A stretch of DNA of 7,250 bases from Clostridiales bacterium (GCA_019418025.1 DYCR01000039.1:1-7250), one strand, 5' to 3'; shown: positions 1-5,398, numbered from the stretch's first letter. Notes: a model not told the origin generated them from the sequence alone. Made by a program: numbers and translations.

Positions 1-1120
1 GCTTGCAGACACCCTGATCATGAACTATGTAAACGGTTTTCCGTACGACCCGGCCCGCGCATGTGCGTGCTTGGATACCACCTGCTCCATCGTCGTGGTA
101 CGCACCATTACAAAGGATAAATCAGCCATGCCGGAGGAAGTGGTCACCGCCTTCTGCAAATCGTTTGCACCCTGTCATGTTGTTTCTCCCAGTGTGAACG
201 AATTCCTTGCGGTTGTGGAGTTAAACGGGGACACAACTGTTCCCGACGAAAAAATCATCTGCTTCTTCGACCGATATACCTCCGAGATCCAGCTGTGCGC
301 CGGCGTTTCGGAAGTTCAGTCAGGATACGCCCAGACTCGCTTGGCAGCAAGACAGGCGGCAAAGGCGATGCACTACCAGAATGCCCGGAGCGTGACCGGC
401 GTGACCTTTTATCAGCAGATCAAGGGTATTTTTCTCAGCACAGCTGAAAGAGCGCCAAAAGAGGATCAGGATATCCGCAGTTTGGTAGAGAACCTATCTG
501 TCGCAGAAAAGCGTCCTCAGCTGCTATCTCAATTTACCTGTGCGTTGTATGCATCGGGGCATGACCAAAAGGATGCTCTGGTCCATGCAAAGCGTTTTTG
601 CACAGAGCTTTTGGTGGAACTGGATGCATCCGTGCAGAATATAGATTTGCCGGATTTTCCAAGGCACGTTCTGCTCAGCGAGACGCTGATCGATGTGCTG
701 GCCTCCGGAAGCCTGACCGAGATCAATAATTGTATGACACCTTACCTTCAGCAGCTTCTGGATCAGCTGAACCAAGCAGATGAGATGCGCATCGACATTC
801 AGCTGATCGATCGGGTGAAGGAATATATCGGAAAGCATTTTGCGGAAAATCTGACACTGAGCGTCCTTGCTGAAAGCTTTTATGTCAGCCCCGTGTACCT
901 GAGCCGACTGTTCAAGAAAAAGACAGGCACAAATTTTGTGGAATATCTGACCGCACTTCGAATCGAAAAGGCAAAGCAGTTTCTTGCCAACCCAAACCTG
1001 AAGGTTTACCATGTGGCAGAGATGGTCGGGTACGAAAACCCCAGATATTTTGCACGGCTATTCAAGGAGTCAACAGGTATGGTGCCTCAGGAATACCGCA
1101 GCAGCCTGAACATTGATTAA
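1..1120 (+). CDS. AraC-family response regulator (YesN-like), 5' end missing
   Basis: C-terminal part of a DNA-binding transcriptional regulator. The frame is open through the left edge (codons from base 2), and no Shine-Dalgarno sequence precedes the first ATG at base 20, so the true start probably lies outside the window. Numbering from that ATG, residues about 50-120 resemble the degenerate GGDEF-like linker of CdaR/YesN regulators (motif around CAGVSEVQSGYAQTRLAARQA). Residues about 263-366 form a double helix-turn-helix of the AraC/XylS type, with the typical ending GYENPRYFARLFKESTGMVPQEYR. Proteins of this layout usually carry an N-terminal receiver domain phosphorylated by a YesM-like kinase; that part cannot be seen here. 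Its target is unknown. Its position just upstream of a eut-type cluster suggests a second control layer for the downstream promoters, but this is inference. The AraC call is firm; the receiver is assumed. Confidence 0.88.
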   Translation, partial: LADTLIMNYVNGFPYDPARACACLDTTCSIVVVRTITKDKSAMPEEVVTAFCKSFAPCHVVSPSVNEFLAVVELNGDTTVPDEKIICFFDRYTSEIQLCAGVSEVQSGYAQTRLAARQAAKAMHYQNARSVTGVTFYQQIKGIFLSTAERAPKEDQDIRSLVENLSVAEKRPQLLSQFTCALYASGHDQKDALVHAKRFCTELLVELDASVQNIDLPDFPRHVLLSETLIDVLASGSLTEINNCMTPYLQQLLDQLNQADEMRIDIQLIDRVKEYIGKHFAENLTLSVLAESFYVSPVYLSRLFKKKTGTNFVEYLTALRIEKAKQFLANPNLKVYHVAEMVGYENPRYFARLFKESTGMVPQEYRSSLNID

Positions 1121-1123
1121 ACC

Positions 1124-1170
1124 AGCCCTGAGGCGTTCCTTTGCAGACGCTTCAGGGCTTTGCTCTTGTT
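1124..1170 (+). terminator. Rho-independent terminator after the AraC-type regulator
   Basis: A 13-bp stem pairs 1124-1136 (AGCCCTGAGGCGT) with 1147-1159 (ACGCTTCAGGGCT). There is one G-T wobble and a 10-base loop, and a moderately T-rich tail (TTGCTCTTGTT) follows. It begins four bases after the stop codon, so it very likely ends the regulator transcript and separates it from the recombinase module. Confidence 0.8.
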
Positions 1171-1182
1171 GGGGCCGAATGT

Positions 1183-1220
1183 TCCTTCCGACTGTGTCAT
1201 AAGGTGTACACAGGGAAGGA
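1183..1220 (+). promoter_or_regulatory. Long hairpin covering the ribosome binding site of the small ORF
   Basis: TCCTTCC (1183-1189) pairs perfectly with GGAAGGA (1214-1220), and CTGTGT (1192-1197) with ACACAG (1208-1213). Only the GA at 1190-1191 is unpaired, and the loop has 10 bases. The 3' arm contains most of the Shine-Dalgarno GGAAGGAGG serving the ATG at 1228. In RNA this could limit translation of the small protein and, by coupling, of the recombinase. As DNA, the same interrupted palindrome could instead be a recombinase binding site. The pairing is visible; both roles are inference. No T-tract follows, so it is not a terminator. Confidence 0.5.
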
Positions 1221-1227
1221 GGGAGCC

Positions 1228-1419
1228 ATGGTGAATAAGGATGAGTGGGTCCTGATCGAGAGAATCCATCAGGAGGAGCATCGGTCAATTTCCCGAAACG
1301 CTCGATTGCATTTGCAGACAGCTATCATCCGATCCTTACAGCGGAGTGATTTACTGTCCGAAGCACAGGCAGCAGCATGCATCGAGCGGTTGGAATCGGT
1401 TGGCTCTGCTGTAAAATGA
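1228..1419 (+). CDS. Small 63-aa protein coupled to the serine recombinase
   Basis: The start at 1228 has a strong GGAAGGAGG site 5 bases upstream; the frame extends further upstream, but no other start is as well placed. The product is short, charged and predicted mostly helical, with no membrane segment. Its C-terminal half (SLQRSDLLSEAQAAACIERL) loosely resembles the short SHOCT-like helical hairpin of small proteins often encoded just before Clostridial serine recombinases. The stop codon overlaps the recombinase start (ATGA at 1416-1419), so the two are almost certainly translated together. A helper or directionality role is a guess from position only; I do not firmly recognise the family. 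Confidence 0.7.
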   Translation: MVNKDEWVLIERIHQEEHRSISRNARLHLQTAIIRSLQRSDLLSEAQAAACIERLESVGSAVK

Positions 1420-2810
1420 GCGTCAAACGATATGAACAGCTGAATCAAACAAGCCTCAGAACACAAACAAAGCTTCGTGTTGCCGCTTACTGCCGTGTAT
1501 CCACGGATCGGGAGGATCAGATCAACTCCTTTGAAAGTCAGCAGCGGTTTTTCCGTCAATACATCCAACAGAATCCCGATTGGATCTTCCACGAAATCTA
1601 CGCGGACGAGGGGCTGTCAGGAACCAGTACCAAAAAACGAAAAGCCTTTAATCAGATGATCTCCTGTGCAAAGCAGGGCAAGTTTGATCTGATCCTGACA
1701 AAAGAAATCTCCCGTTTCGCCCGTAACACATTGGACAGCATTTATTTCACCAGAGATCTGAAAAAACACGGTGTCGGCGTGATATTCCTAAATGACAATA
1801 TCAATACGCTAGATGGAGATTCCGAACTTCGTCTTGCAATCATGTCCTCCATAGCGCAGGAGGAGAGCCGCAGGACCTCGGAACGGGTAAAATGGGGACA
1901 GCGCCGGCAGATGGAGCAGGGCATCGTTTTCGGAAGAAGCATGCTCGGCTATGATGTGCGGAACGGGAAAATGTATATCAACGAGAGCGGTGCTGAAATC
2001 GTGCGGCTGATTTTTCATAAATTTGTCTATGAAAGTAAGACGCTGGGCGTCATTGGGCAGGAGCTGTTAGAGGCAGGCTGTTATCCTGTCCATGCGGAGC
2101 GATGGAACCGGAGCGTGCTTCTGAGGATCTTACGGAATGAAAAGTACTGTGGAGACTTGGTTCAGAAAAAAACATATACGCCGGACTATCTTTCTCATGA
2201 GAAAAAATATAACAACGGGGAGGAATCCTTTGTAATTCTAAAGGATCACCACACGCCCATTATTTCACGGGAATTGTACGACGCTGCAAATCGGATTTTG
2301 GACAACCGCAAAACATCCGAGGCAGGAAAAACCAGACACAGCTGCCGATATCCGCTTTCCGGAAAAATAACCTGCGGCCTGTGCGGACATCGCTGCGCCG
2401 CCAGACGCAAAACAAGGGCCGATGGAAGTGCGTATCTGGCATGGAGATGTCAGCTTGCCAATCGAGCCGCTCAGAATGAAAAAACTTCAAATGGTGGCGG
2501 GTGCATGGGTCGATCCATTCAGAACGAGGCCGTGATCACGCTTTTGCAGGCTGCCATATCAGAGCTGCATCTGGAGCAGTCAGAGTGGCTGTCAGGTTTG
2601 TTTGATATGATTGAGCTGATATGTGATGATCCTTCCGATGTATCGATCAGGAAAAAAGAAGAAATGATCGACCTGCTCATGGGAAAATCGGGAGATGCCG
2701 AATTTTATTCTGATCTATTGGAACAGGCAAGGCTCTGCGAAAATAATACGGTGAAAATTCAGCTCAGATATATGAAGGATATCTGGGTTTTTCAAAAAAG
2801 GGGTCCGTGA
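1416..2810 (+). CDS. Large serine recombinase (resolvase/recombinase family)
   Basis: A 464-aa site-specific DNA recombinase that would cut and rejoin DNA through a serine-DNA intermediate. Residues about 21-165 form the resolvase catalytic domain: YCRVST holds the catalytic Ser29, followed by YADEGLSGTS, EISRFARN and a QEESRRTSERVK segment leading to the long linking helix. Residues about 185-300 match the Recombinase domain (GYDVRNGKM, then ILRNEKYCGDLVQKKTYTPD). Residues 320-363 carry a zinc ribbon with Cys320, Cys323, Cys345 and probably Cys363. The length is at the short end for this class but looks complete, with no broken motif. I chose 1416 because it overlaps the preceding stop; the ATG at 1377 would add 13 unlikely residues inside the upstream gene. 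No integrase partner, relaxase or cargo is present, so this is a minimal mobile element, a remnant, or a stand-alone recombinase acting on a nearby site. Confidence 0.92.
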   Translation: MSVKRYEQLNQTSLRTQTKLRVAAYCRVSTDREDQINSFESQQRFFRQYIQQNPDWIFHEIYADEGLSGTSTKKRKAFNQMISCAKQGKFDLILTKEISRFARNTLDSIYFTRDLKKHGVGVIFLNDNINTLDGDSELRLAIMSSIAQEESRRTSERVKWGQRRQMEQGIVFGRSMLGYDVRNGKMYINESGAEIVRLIFHKFVYESKTLGVIGQELLEAGCYPVHAERWNRSVLLRILRNEKYCGDLVQKKTYTPDYLSHEKKYNNGEESFVILKDHHTPIISRELYDAANRILDNRKTSEAGKTRHSCRYPLSGKITCGLCGHRCAARRKTRADGSAYLAWRCQLANRAAQNEKTSNGGGCMGRSIQNEAVITLLQAAISELHLEQSEWLSGLFDMIELICDDPSDVSIRKKEEMIDLLMGKSGDAEFYSDLLEQARLCENNTVKIQLRYMKDIWVFQKRGP

Positions 2811-2848
2811 GAGAGAAAAAAGTTGGTCTATAAACCGCAAAAGAGTCA

Positions 2849-2858
2849 ATGCATGCAT
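2849..2858. repeat. Short palindrome in the recombinase-dehydrogenase spacer
   Basis: ATGCATGCAT is a perfect 10-base palindrome in the AT-rich spacer 2811-2898. Apart from this I see no gene, no terminator for the recombinase and no clear attachment repeat in that spacer. It may mark the right edge of the inserted module or an operator, or it may be chance. Confidence 0.25.
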
Positions 2859-2898
2859 ATCATGTATAAAATCATCCGGAGCTTTCTGATAAAAAGAC

Positions 2899-2927
2899 TT
2901 GACATCTTACAGAAGTGGTGGTAGTTT
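2899..2927 (+). promoter_or_regulatory. Promoter of the alcohol dehydrogenase leader
   Basis: A perfect -35 TTGACA (2899-2904) lies 17 bases before a weak -10 TAGTTT (2922-2927), which is strengthened by an extended -10 TG at 2919-2920. The start of transcription would be near 2934, just before the first leader hairpin. The 29 bases match the eutS promoter at 22 positions, including TTGACATC, ACAG and GTGGTA, which supports it as real. The poor -10 suggests a need for an activator. Confidence 0.7.
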
Positions 2928-2935
2928 AAAGGCAA

Positions 2936-2986
2936 GCAGATCTCGTTGCAGCGGTCTGCCATACCTACGGGTGCGATGCAGCGTCC
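2936..2986 (+). promoter_or_regulatory. Dual hexaloop hairpin leader (ANTAR/EutV target) of the dehydrogenase
   Basis: Hairpin 1 pairs 2936-2944 with 2951-2959 (one T-C mismatch, one T-G wobble) around the six-base loop GTTGCA (2945-2950). Hairpin 2 pairs GGGTGC (2969-2974) with GCGTCC (2981-2986) around loop GATGCA (2975-2980). The 3' arm of hairpin 2 is also the first part of the terminator stem at 2981, so the two structures exclude each other. This is the layout known for EutV-type antitermination, where the ANTAR protein stabilises two hexaloop hairpins and blocks the terminator. The described loops have A at position 1 and G at position 4. These have G at both, so target identity rests on architecture, similarity to the eutS leader, and the eutV gene nearby. 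Confidence 0.7.
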
Positions 2987-3020
2987 TGAACACGTTTGTT
3001 CAGGGCGCTTTTTTGTTTTT
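2981..3020 (+). terminator. Conditional intrinsic terminator ahead of the dehydrogenase
   Basis: GCGTCCTGAAC (2981-2991) pairs with GTTCAGGGCGC (2998-3008) in an 11-bp stem with one T-G wobble and loop ACGTTT. TTTTTTGTTTTT follows. It stands between promoter and gene, so it works as an attenuator giving an aborted RNA of about 85 bases unless the overlapping hairpin at 2969-2986 is held. Confidence 0.88.
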
Positions 3021-3048
3021 CAACGATATCTACGAAAGGAAGAATCTC

Positions 3049-4182
3049 ATGGGCATTTTCAACGTAAAAACCAAAATCGTATTTGGAGACGGACTGGATA
3101 CCGTGATGGATCAGATTCAAAAAGCATTCATCGTCGCAGATCCATTCATGGTCAGCAGCGGTAAGATCGCCTACGTGACCGAGTGCATGGAGCGGGCAGG
3201 GAAGCCATATCAGGTGTTTTCCGAGGTTACGGTAGATCCTGGGATCGAGGTCGTAACGGCTGGTGTATCCAGTATCATCGAATTTCAGCCGGATACGGTG
3301 ATCTGCTTTGGCGGCGGAGCTGCGATCGATGCGGCAAAGGCTATCGTCTACTTTGCCGCAAAGACCCATCAGACATCTGATTTGCTCTTCGTCGCCATCC
3401 CCACAACCAGCGGAACCGGGTCAGAGGTCAGCCGCTTCTCCGTCATTACCGACCGGGAACGCTCGATCAAGTATCCACTGATCGACGATTCCTTAGTACC
3501 GGATCTTGCCATACTGGATGCATCCCTTGTGACCAGTGCGCCGCCGGCCATCACTGCGGATACCGGAATCGATGTACTGACGCATGCAATCGAAGCATTT
3601 GTCTCCACCGGACACAACGACTTCACTGACGCAGTGGCAGAAAAGGCCATCAAGCTTGTAAAGAAGAATCTTCTGCTTTGCTTCTCCGATCCGCAAAATC
3701 TGGAAGCACGGCAGGGGATGCATAACGCCTCCTGCTTGGCCGGAATCGCCTTTTCCAATGCGGGATTGGGGCTGAATCACGGCATGGCGCATGCGTTGGG
3801 TGCCCATTTTCATATCCCCCACGGACGGGCAAACGGAATCCTCCTGCCCTATGTCATGAGCTTTAATGCAGGCTGTGCAGAGCAGCTGACACCAACTGTA
3901 AATCGCTATGCCGAAATTGCTCGCCTGATGGAGATGGAAAGTCCCAGTATCCGGCAAAGCGCCCTGAACGTGATCCGCACTACCCGCAAGTATATGGAAA
4001 AGCTGAATATCCCGACCAGTATCCGTGCAGCGGGTGTCAGCGAGACAGAGTTTGAGGCTGCACTGGATGCGATGACCGCCTCGGCCTTGGCCGATCGCTG
4101 CACAGCAAGCAATCCCAGATCCTGTACAGCAGAAGAAATCAAAAACGTGTTCCGCAAGGCCTATGTGGGAAAATTACCGTAA
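3049..4182 (+). CDS. eutG: Iron-containing alcohol dehydrogenase (EutG/PduQ type)
   Basis: A 377-aa group III (iron-dependent) alcohol dehydrogenase. In a eut microcompartment it would reduce acetaldehyde to ethanol with NADH, recycling cofactor for the acetaldehyde dehydrogenase. Residues 1-160 form the nucleotide-binding part, with GGGAAIDAAK (88-97) and PTTSGTGSE (118-126). The helical C-terminal part carries the metal ligands, by analogy with FucO: Asp175 and His179 in GIDVLTHAIE, His244 in NHGMAH and His258 in IPHGRAN. Length and motifs are complete. The start at 3049 follows AAAGGAAG with good spacing and matches the family's usual N-terminus (KTKIVFGDG); the frame runs further upstream only through the terminator. 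Expression should depend on antitermination in its leader. Members of this family are named EutG or PduQ by context; the eutS-P-V-W neighbours favour EutG. No clear separate encapsulation peptide is visible. Confidence 0.9.
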   Translation: MGIFNVKTKIVFGDGLDTVMDQIQKAFIVADPFMVSSGKIAYVTECMERAGKPYQVFSEVTVDPGIEVVTAGVSSIIEFQPDTVICFGGGAAIDAAKAIVYFAAKTHQTSDLLFVAIPTTSGTGSEVSRFSVITDRERSIKYPLIDDSLVPDLAILDASLVTSAPPAITADTGIDVLTHAIEAFVSTGHNDFTDAVAEKAIKLVKKNLLLCFSDPQNLEARQGMHNASCLAGIAFSNAGLGLNHGMAHALGAHFHIPHGRANGILLPYVMSFNAGCAEQLTPTVNRYAEIARLMEMESPSIRQSALNVIRTTRKYMEKLNIPTSIRAAGVSETEFEAALDAMTASALADRCTASNPRSCTAEEIKNVFRKAYVGKLP

Positions 4183-4188
4183 TTTTCC
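4168..4188 (+). terminator. Possible weak terminator at the dehydrogenase stop codon
   Basis: GGAAAATTA (4168-4176) pairs perfectly with TAATTTTCC (4180-4188) around a three-base loop. The stop codon sits inside the 3' arm. A run of five T begins only at 4202, so termination is doubtful; it could instead protect the mRNA 3' end. If weak, the dehydrogenase transcript may read into the eutS control region. Confidence 0.35.
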
Positions 4189-4271
4189 GATCAATGCCAG
4201 ATTTTTGTATTCCAAAGGTTTCTAACCGAGATGGGTTCCTGCATCGGCAATTCCGAATGAATGATGCATAT

Positions 4272-4303
4272 ATTGTGAAATTAAGATATTAATTGTAAAA
4301 ATA
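4272..4303 (+). promoter_or_regulatory. Direct repeats two helical turns apart, upstream of the eutS promoter
   Basis: ATTGTGAAATTA (4272-4283) and ATTGTAAAAATA (4292-4303) agree at 10 of 12 positions and lie exactly 20 bases apart, ending 12 bases before the -35. Head-to-tail half-sites on one face of the helix next to a -35 are typical of AraC-family activators. The AraC-type protein encoded at the left end is a candidate binder. The run is AT-rich and could instead be an UP element. Confidence 0.35.
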
Positions 4304-4315
4304 TACAAAACTCTG

Positions 4316-4344
4316 TTGACATCCGACAGCAATAGTGGTAATAT
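4316..4344 (+). promoter_or_regulatory. Promoter of the eutS-eutP-eutV-eutW operon
   Basis: A perfect -35 TTGACA (4316-4321), a 17-base spacer and a -10 TAATAT (4339-4344) with extended TG at 4336-4337. Transcription would begin near 4351. It shares 22 of 29 bases with the dehydrogenase promoter but has the better -10, and lies downstream of an AT-rich stretch that may help RNA polymerase. Confidence 0.82.
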
Positions 4345-4351
4345 CTCCAAT

Positions 4352-4387
4352 AGATGCAGGAACCTGCCCAAAGAGGCAGGCACATCT
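4352..4387 (+). other. Stem-loop at the 5' end of the eutS mRNA
   Basis: AGATG (4352-4356) pairs with CATCT (4383-4387), and CCTGCC (4363-4368) with GGCAGG (4375-4380) around the six-base loop CAAAGA. The loop does not fit the other leader hairpins, having G at position 5. It may protect the 5' end. Its 5' side includes the right arm of the 12-base inverted repeat. Confidence 0.45.
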
Positions 4388-4416
4388 TCCATAAAAATTT
4401 AGTCAAACAGATATAT

Positions 4417-4465
4417 GACGCGACGCAGCGTCCTTCTGTTGCTAACCGAGTGAGCAATGTAGCTT
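4417..4465 (+). promoter_or_regulatory. Dual hexaloop hairpin leader (ANTAR/EutV target) of eutS
   Basis: Hairpin 1 pairs GACGC (4417-4421) with GCGTC (4428-4432) around loop GACGCA (4422-4427); it is extended by AACAGA (4406-4411) pairing TCTGTT (4435-4440) across an internal loop. Hairpin 2 pairs GAGC (4452-4455) with GCTT (4462-4465) around loop AATGTA (4456-4461), which has the A1 and G4 described for EutV targets. The text AGCAATGTAGCT also resembles the conserved core I recall for Gram-positive eut leaders. Hairpin 2 overlaps the terminator stem from 4460, so the two are alternatives. The loop and 3' arm of hairpin 1 match hairpin 2 of the dehydrogenase leader almost base for base. Confidence 0.8.
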
Positions 4466-4507
4466 CTAGGGTTTTCGTCTATGACCCAGGGGCTATTTTT
4501 GCTTTTT
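4460..4507 (+). terminator. Conditional intrinsic terminator ahead of eutS
   Basis: TAGCTTCTAGGGT (4460-4472) pairs with ACCCAGGGGCTA (4484-4495) with one bulged A and two T-G wobbles, followed by TTTTTGCTTTTT (4496-4507). It lies after the promoter and before eutS, so it is an attenuator. Its first bases are shared with hexaloop hairpin 2, the expected switch for EutV antitermination. Confidence 0.88.
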
Positions 4508-4525
4508 AGGCAGATTTCTCTCCAT

Positions 4526-4549
4526 GCAGCTGCGATGCTTAACAGCTGC
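4526..4549 (+). other. Hairpin between the eutS attenuator and its ribosome site
   Basis: GCAGCTG (4526-4532) and CAGCTGC (4543-4549) form a perfect 7-bp stem with a 10-base loop. It leaves the AAAGGAG ribosome site at 4567 free. It could be a processing or stability element for the read-through mRNA. No T-tract follows. Role unknown. Confidence 0.4.
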
Positions 4550-4580
4550 CGGGCTGATATTTGCCGAAAGGAGTGAGCAT

Positions 4581-4931
4581 ATGATTGAATTAGATGAAAA
4601 GAAACGAATCATACAGGAATTTGTTCCCGGAAAACAGGTCACGTTGGCACATGTGATCGCAAACCCGGACGACAACCTATATACAAAACTGGGACTGATT
4701 GATGCCGACGGTGCAATCGGCATCCTGACGATCACACCCAGTGAAGGTGCCATGATTGCGGCAGATGTTGCAACAAAAGCTGCCGATGTGCAGATCGGGT
4801 TTGTAGACCGATTTAACGGCTCGCTGATCATCACCGGAGACGTAGCTGCTGTGGAAGCTGCTCTGCGTGACGTCATTCGCGTTCTGTGCGATATGATGGG
4901 CTTCTCTTCCGCTCCAATCACAAAAACCTGA
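4581..4931 (+). CDS. eutS: EutS, microcompartment shell protein
   Basis: A 116-aa single BMC-domain shell protein of the circularly permuted EutS/PduU type, which forms hexameric tiles in the wall of the ethanolamine microcompartment. The signature IIQEFVPGKQVTLAH at residues 10-24 precedes the fold, then GAIGILTITPSEGAMIA (44-60) and KAADVQIGFVDRF (66-78), all close to the family. From memory of E. coli EutS, the glycine that bends the hexamer (Gly39) appears to correspond to Gly44 here. The start at 4581 has a full AAAGGAG site; the upstream in-frame ATG at 4524 lies in a hairpin without a ribosome site and would add 19 non-homologous residues. It is a few residues longer than enteric EutS at the N-terminus. 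First gene of an operon behind the attenuator; its stop overlaps the eutP start (TGATG). Confidence 0.95.
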   Translation: MIELDEKKRIIQEFVPGKQVTLAHVIANPDDNLYTKLGLIDADGAIGILTITPSEGAMIAADVATKAADVQIGFVDRFNGSLIITGDVAAVEAALRDVIRVLCDMMGFSSAPITKT

Positions 4932-5383
4932 TGGAACAGACCCAGAGAAAACAGCGCATGATGCTGATTGGCCGTTCCGCAGCGGGTAAAACAACATTAT
5001 GCCAGTGCATCAACCATGAAGATCTTCGATATCACAAAACCCAGACGGTTCAGATCATCAACAAAAATATGATCGACACCCCCGGTGAATATCTGGAGCG
5101 ATTCAACATGAGAGGCGCACTGATCGTCACATCCACCGATGCAGATATCATTGTTCTGGTGCAGGATGCGACCGAATCCGGAACAATGTTCCCGCCTTAT
5201 TTTAATACCATGTTTACCAAGCCCATCGTGGGCGTCGTCACAAAATGTGACATTGCCACACAGACACAGATGGAGCAGGCCGGGAAATATCTTGATGCTG
5301 CCGGTGCCAAAGAGATATACTATGTCAGCAGTGTAACGGGTCAGGGTGTGGATCGATTGGTGGAGCGCTTACAGATTTTATAA
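4931..5383 (+). CDS. eutP: EutP/PduV-family P-loop GTPase-like protein
   Basis: A 150-aa Ras-like P-loop protein of the EutP/PduV family. Walker A is GRSAAGKTT (14-22), the switch II-like motif is DTPGE (49-53), the guanine-specificity motif is TKCD (104-107) and a G5-like VSSVTGQG sits at 132-139, so all main nucleotide-binding motifs are present. In Salmonella EutP has been reported to have acetate kinase activity, and PduV has been linked to the outer face of the compartment; neither can be confirmed from sequence. The start at 4931 overlaps the eutS stop by one base, giving translational coupling. An in-frame ATG at 4886 lies inside eutS and is unlikely. The length is normal for the family. 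eutV follows after 15 bases. Confidence 0.93.
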   Translation: MEQTQRKQRMMLIGRSAAGKTTLCQCINHEDLRYHKTQTVQIINKNMIDTPGEYLERFNMRGALIVTSTDADIIVLVQDATESGTMFPPYFNTMFTKPIVGVVTKCDIATQTQMEQAGKYLDAAGAKEIYYVSSVTGQGVDRLVERLQIL

Positions 5384-5398
5384 AAGGGGACCGCTAAT

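Larger units (their letters stand above)
4234..4364. repeat. 12-base inverted repeat flanking the eutS promoter (possible invertible segment)
   Basis: GGTTCCTGCATC (4234-4245) and GATGCAGGAACC (4353-4364) are perfect inverted copies, 107 bases apart. The whole eutS promoter (4316-4344) lies between them. Such arrangements are known for invertible promoters that switch genes on and off by site-specific recombination. A serine recombinase is encoded about 1.4 kb upstream. The repeat is seen directly; inversion is inference. The right arm also overlaps the 5' end of the eutS mRNA, where part of it joins another hairpin. Confidence 0.45.
4218..4450 (+). repeat. Two 13-base direct repeat copies flanking the eutS promoter region
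   Basis: GTTTCTAACCGAG at 4218-4230 recurs as GTTGCTAACCGAG at 4438-4450 (12 of 13 identical), offset by 220 bases. The second copy is the linker between the two leader hairpins. The first lies outside the promoter, beside the left arm of the inverted repeat. It may be a relic of a duplicated leader or a protein site; its function is unknown. Confidence 0.4.

Noticed and set aside
1124..1170. ANTAR-type leader upstream of the recombinase module
   Set aside because: There is a single long terminator stem directly after a stop codon, with no pair of hexaloop hairpins before it.
1377..1415. Upstream ATG giving a 477-aa recombinase
   Set aside because: It lies inside the small upstream gene, has no ribosome site and adds residues unlike the family; the ATGA overlap at 1416 is the better start.
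1141..2951. TTGCAG at 1141-1146 and 2946-2951 as attachment repeats of the recombinase module
   Set aside because: Six shared bases in such regions are expected by chance, and the second copy is explained by the leader hairpin.
3493..3957. Long reverse-strand open frames inside the dehydrogenase, with similar ones at 524-1012 and 4493-4921
   Set aside because: They lie opposite clearly homologous genes, have no convincing ribosome sites, and their translations look like no known family; they are shadows of the coding strand.
4183..4580. Adenosylcobalamin riboswitch in the eutS leader
   Set aside because: No B12-box sequence of the GCCACTG kind and no matching multi-branched fold was found here or in 2811-3048; the structures present fit ANTAR hairpins plus terminators.
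4886..4930. Earlier in-frame start for eutP
   Set aside because: It falls inside eutS without a ribosome site, while ATG at 4931 overlaps the eutS stop and gives a protein of normal EutP length.
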